From positions 124,001-188,000 of the forward strand of contig JAPJBO010000310.1 in NCBI GenBank assembly GCA_030068145.1: a stretch of 64,000 nucleotides of DNA, in the 5' to 3' direction. The translations under genes were made by a program, and so were the position numbers. Of this stretch, positions 63,065-64,000 are shown in pieces (position 1 is the stretch's first letter; each line of letters starts with the position of its first letter). The stretch comes from Diplonema papillatum. Taxonomy: Eukaryota; Euglenozoa; Diplonemea; Diplonemida; Diplonemidae. The notes beneath the pieces were generated by a model. The model had not been told where the DNA came from and ran no database searches. It saw only the letters and a program-made list of their open reading frames with translations.

Positions 63065-64000
63065 GTATGCGTTCGCTCGAGAGAAAGCAGGAAAACTCAA
63101 TGGTACCATTCTTGGCGTGATGATGAGAAGGGGATGTTAAGTTTTCTACTGTGGATCACACCAATTATGTCCAGAAACCCCATGGTAAAAGCAAGAACCC
63201 TTAAAATAGACTAATTTCCTAGGGCAAAACCCTTGTTTGAAGTGGGAAATATGGGCACAAAATTTGTTTTGAGTGGATTGTAAGGGAATTTTCTGTGGGA
63301 TCGTTGCTCACGCAGCACGCACAAAAGGAAGGGAAAACTCGTTCAGTAGTCATTCATGAATCAACCGAATCCATGCTAACTTGCGAGATGGCAGAAAAGG
63401 TCTCACCAACGTTGGTGGAGTCTCTTTGGGGGAAAGGGAGGGTGGGCAATTTCAACCGTTAGCTGGCTAGGAGAAACAACCCACTACCTGTGTTGTTCGT
63501 ACGTGCACTTCCGTACCTCCTCTGTACACAATTCCCTCAGTGGGGTACTGCACGTATTCCACCCCTACATACCGCTCACTCAAAGGCACGAGAGGATATT
63601 GCAAATAAATGAAGCTGTCAACGAAAAGCAAAAGAACCAACCAACCATATCTACGCATTTCTTTGGTTGCACAAGAGCGAAGATCTTTTAAGATTGATGC
63701 TTTTTGGACGAGTACAAGCGCTTGTACAAGGTTACTGCACCCAAAAATAGTTGAGTCGCAGCTCTTGACACGACAGATGGGAAAAAGAAGGTGGGTATTC
63801 GCATGATCAGACGGCGGTATCGTCGCCGGTGATGAGAGGTCCTACATGGTCTATGCCCGATACTATGCGGAACAACCCAAACAACTATGCGCAACTATGC
63901 GCATTAAACGGGTTTGAGAGCCTTCCGGCTACCTATCTTAAAGAGGATGGGAGATCTTTGAACTTGCGTCGTGGTAAGTATGCGGAACAACCGCGGATTT
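63065..64000. other. Intron 1 of the phosphagen kinase gene
   Basis: AT-rich compared with the exon. Apart from the boundary copy at 63802-63852 I see no exon; the next exon is presumably beyond the window. GGTCTCACCAACGTTGGTGG near 63400 holds the small palindrome CCAACGTTGG. Confidence 0.5.
63802..63852 (+). pseudogene. Partial copy of the phosphagen kinase exon end
   Basis: GCATGATCAGACGGCGGTATCG and GTCGCCGGTGATGAG match the last ~45 bases of the exon (ATGATCAAGACGTGCGGCATCG), with TACATGGTCTATGC in place of TACACG|GTATGC. It repeats the exon-intron boundary about 740 bases downstream. Confidence 0.7.

Overview
This is nuclear DNA of a microbial eukaryote. The coding exons are GC-rich at third codon positions, their introns start with GT and end with AG, and the spaces between are long and filled with repeats. 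Gene content (a phosphagen kinase, a GH79 heparanase-like enzyme, an ELAPOR/KIAA1324-type membrane receptor, and an ABC-class ATPase of the MRB1590 type) and the very repetitive introns fit a free-living protist, perhaps an alveolate such as a chromerid or dinoflagellate relative. The sequence alone does not fix the lineage.

Layout. 0-13 kb: no convincing host gene; dispersed repeats, a 36-base poly-C run, a 172-bp tandem duplication and a ~183-bp satellite (12.07-13.23 kb). 13.4-14.9 kb: an intact single-exon GH79 glycoside hydrolase with tandem TATA-bearing repeats just upstream. 15-17.9 kb: dispersed repeats. 17.9-28.9 kb: one large ELAPOR-like gene. Its signal-peptide exon lies at the end of a five-copy tandem array with (CTG)7 to (CTG)34 tracts, and its main intron holds three truncated copies of the next exon. 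29-35 kb: MITEs, two 21-bp minisatellites, repeat copies and a broken copy of the 5' end of the ABC ATPase gene. 36.1-42.6 kb: a nest of inverted-repeat elements with decayed transposon genes. 42.6-44.8 kb: an open frame joining a Penelope-like reverse transcriptase to a ubiquitin-specific protease (USP) domain. 45-49.9 kb: repeats and a hAT transposase fossil. 50.0-55.3 kb: a three-exon ABC-class ATPase whose first intron carries six extra copies of the exon 1 / intron 1 junction. 55.4-61.5 kb: tandem repeats and a terminal-inverted-repeat element carrying a transposase-like HTH piece and a captured, four-fold repeated membrane-protein exon. 62.6 kb to the end: the first exon of a phosphagen kinase, with partial copies of that exon on both sides.

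Two things stand out. The first is the RT-USP fusion, with catalytic residues of both enzymes in place. The second is a recurring habit of this genome: segments spanning exon edges are duplicated in tandem and left in introns or upstream DNA, seen in three host genes and in one captured exon. The four host genes show no operon-like link or shared pathway.
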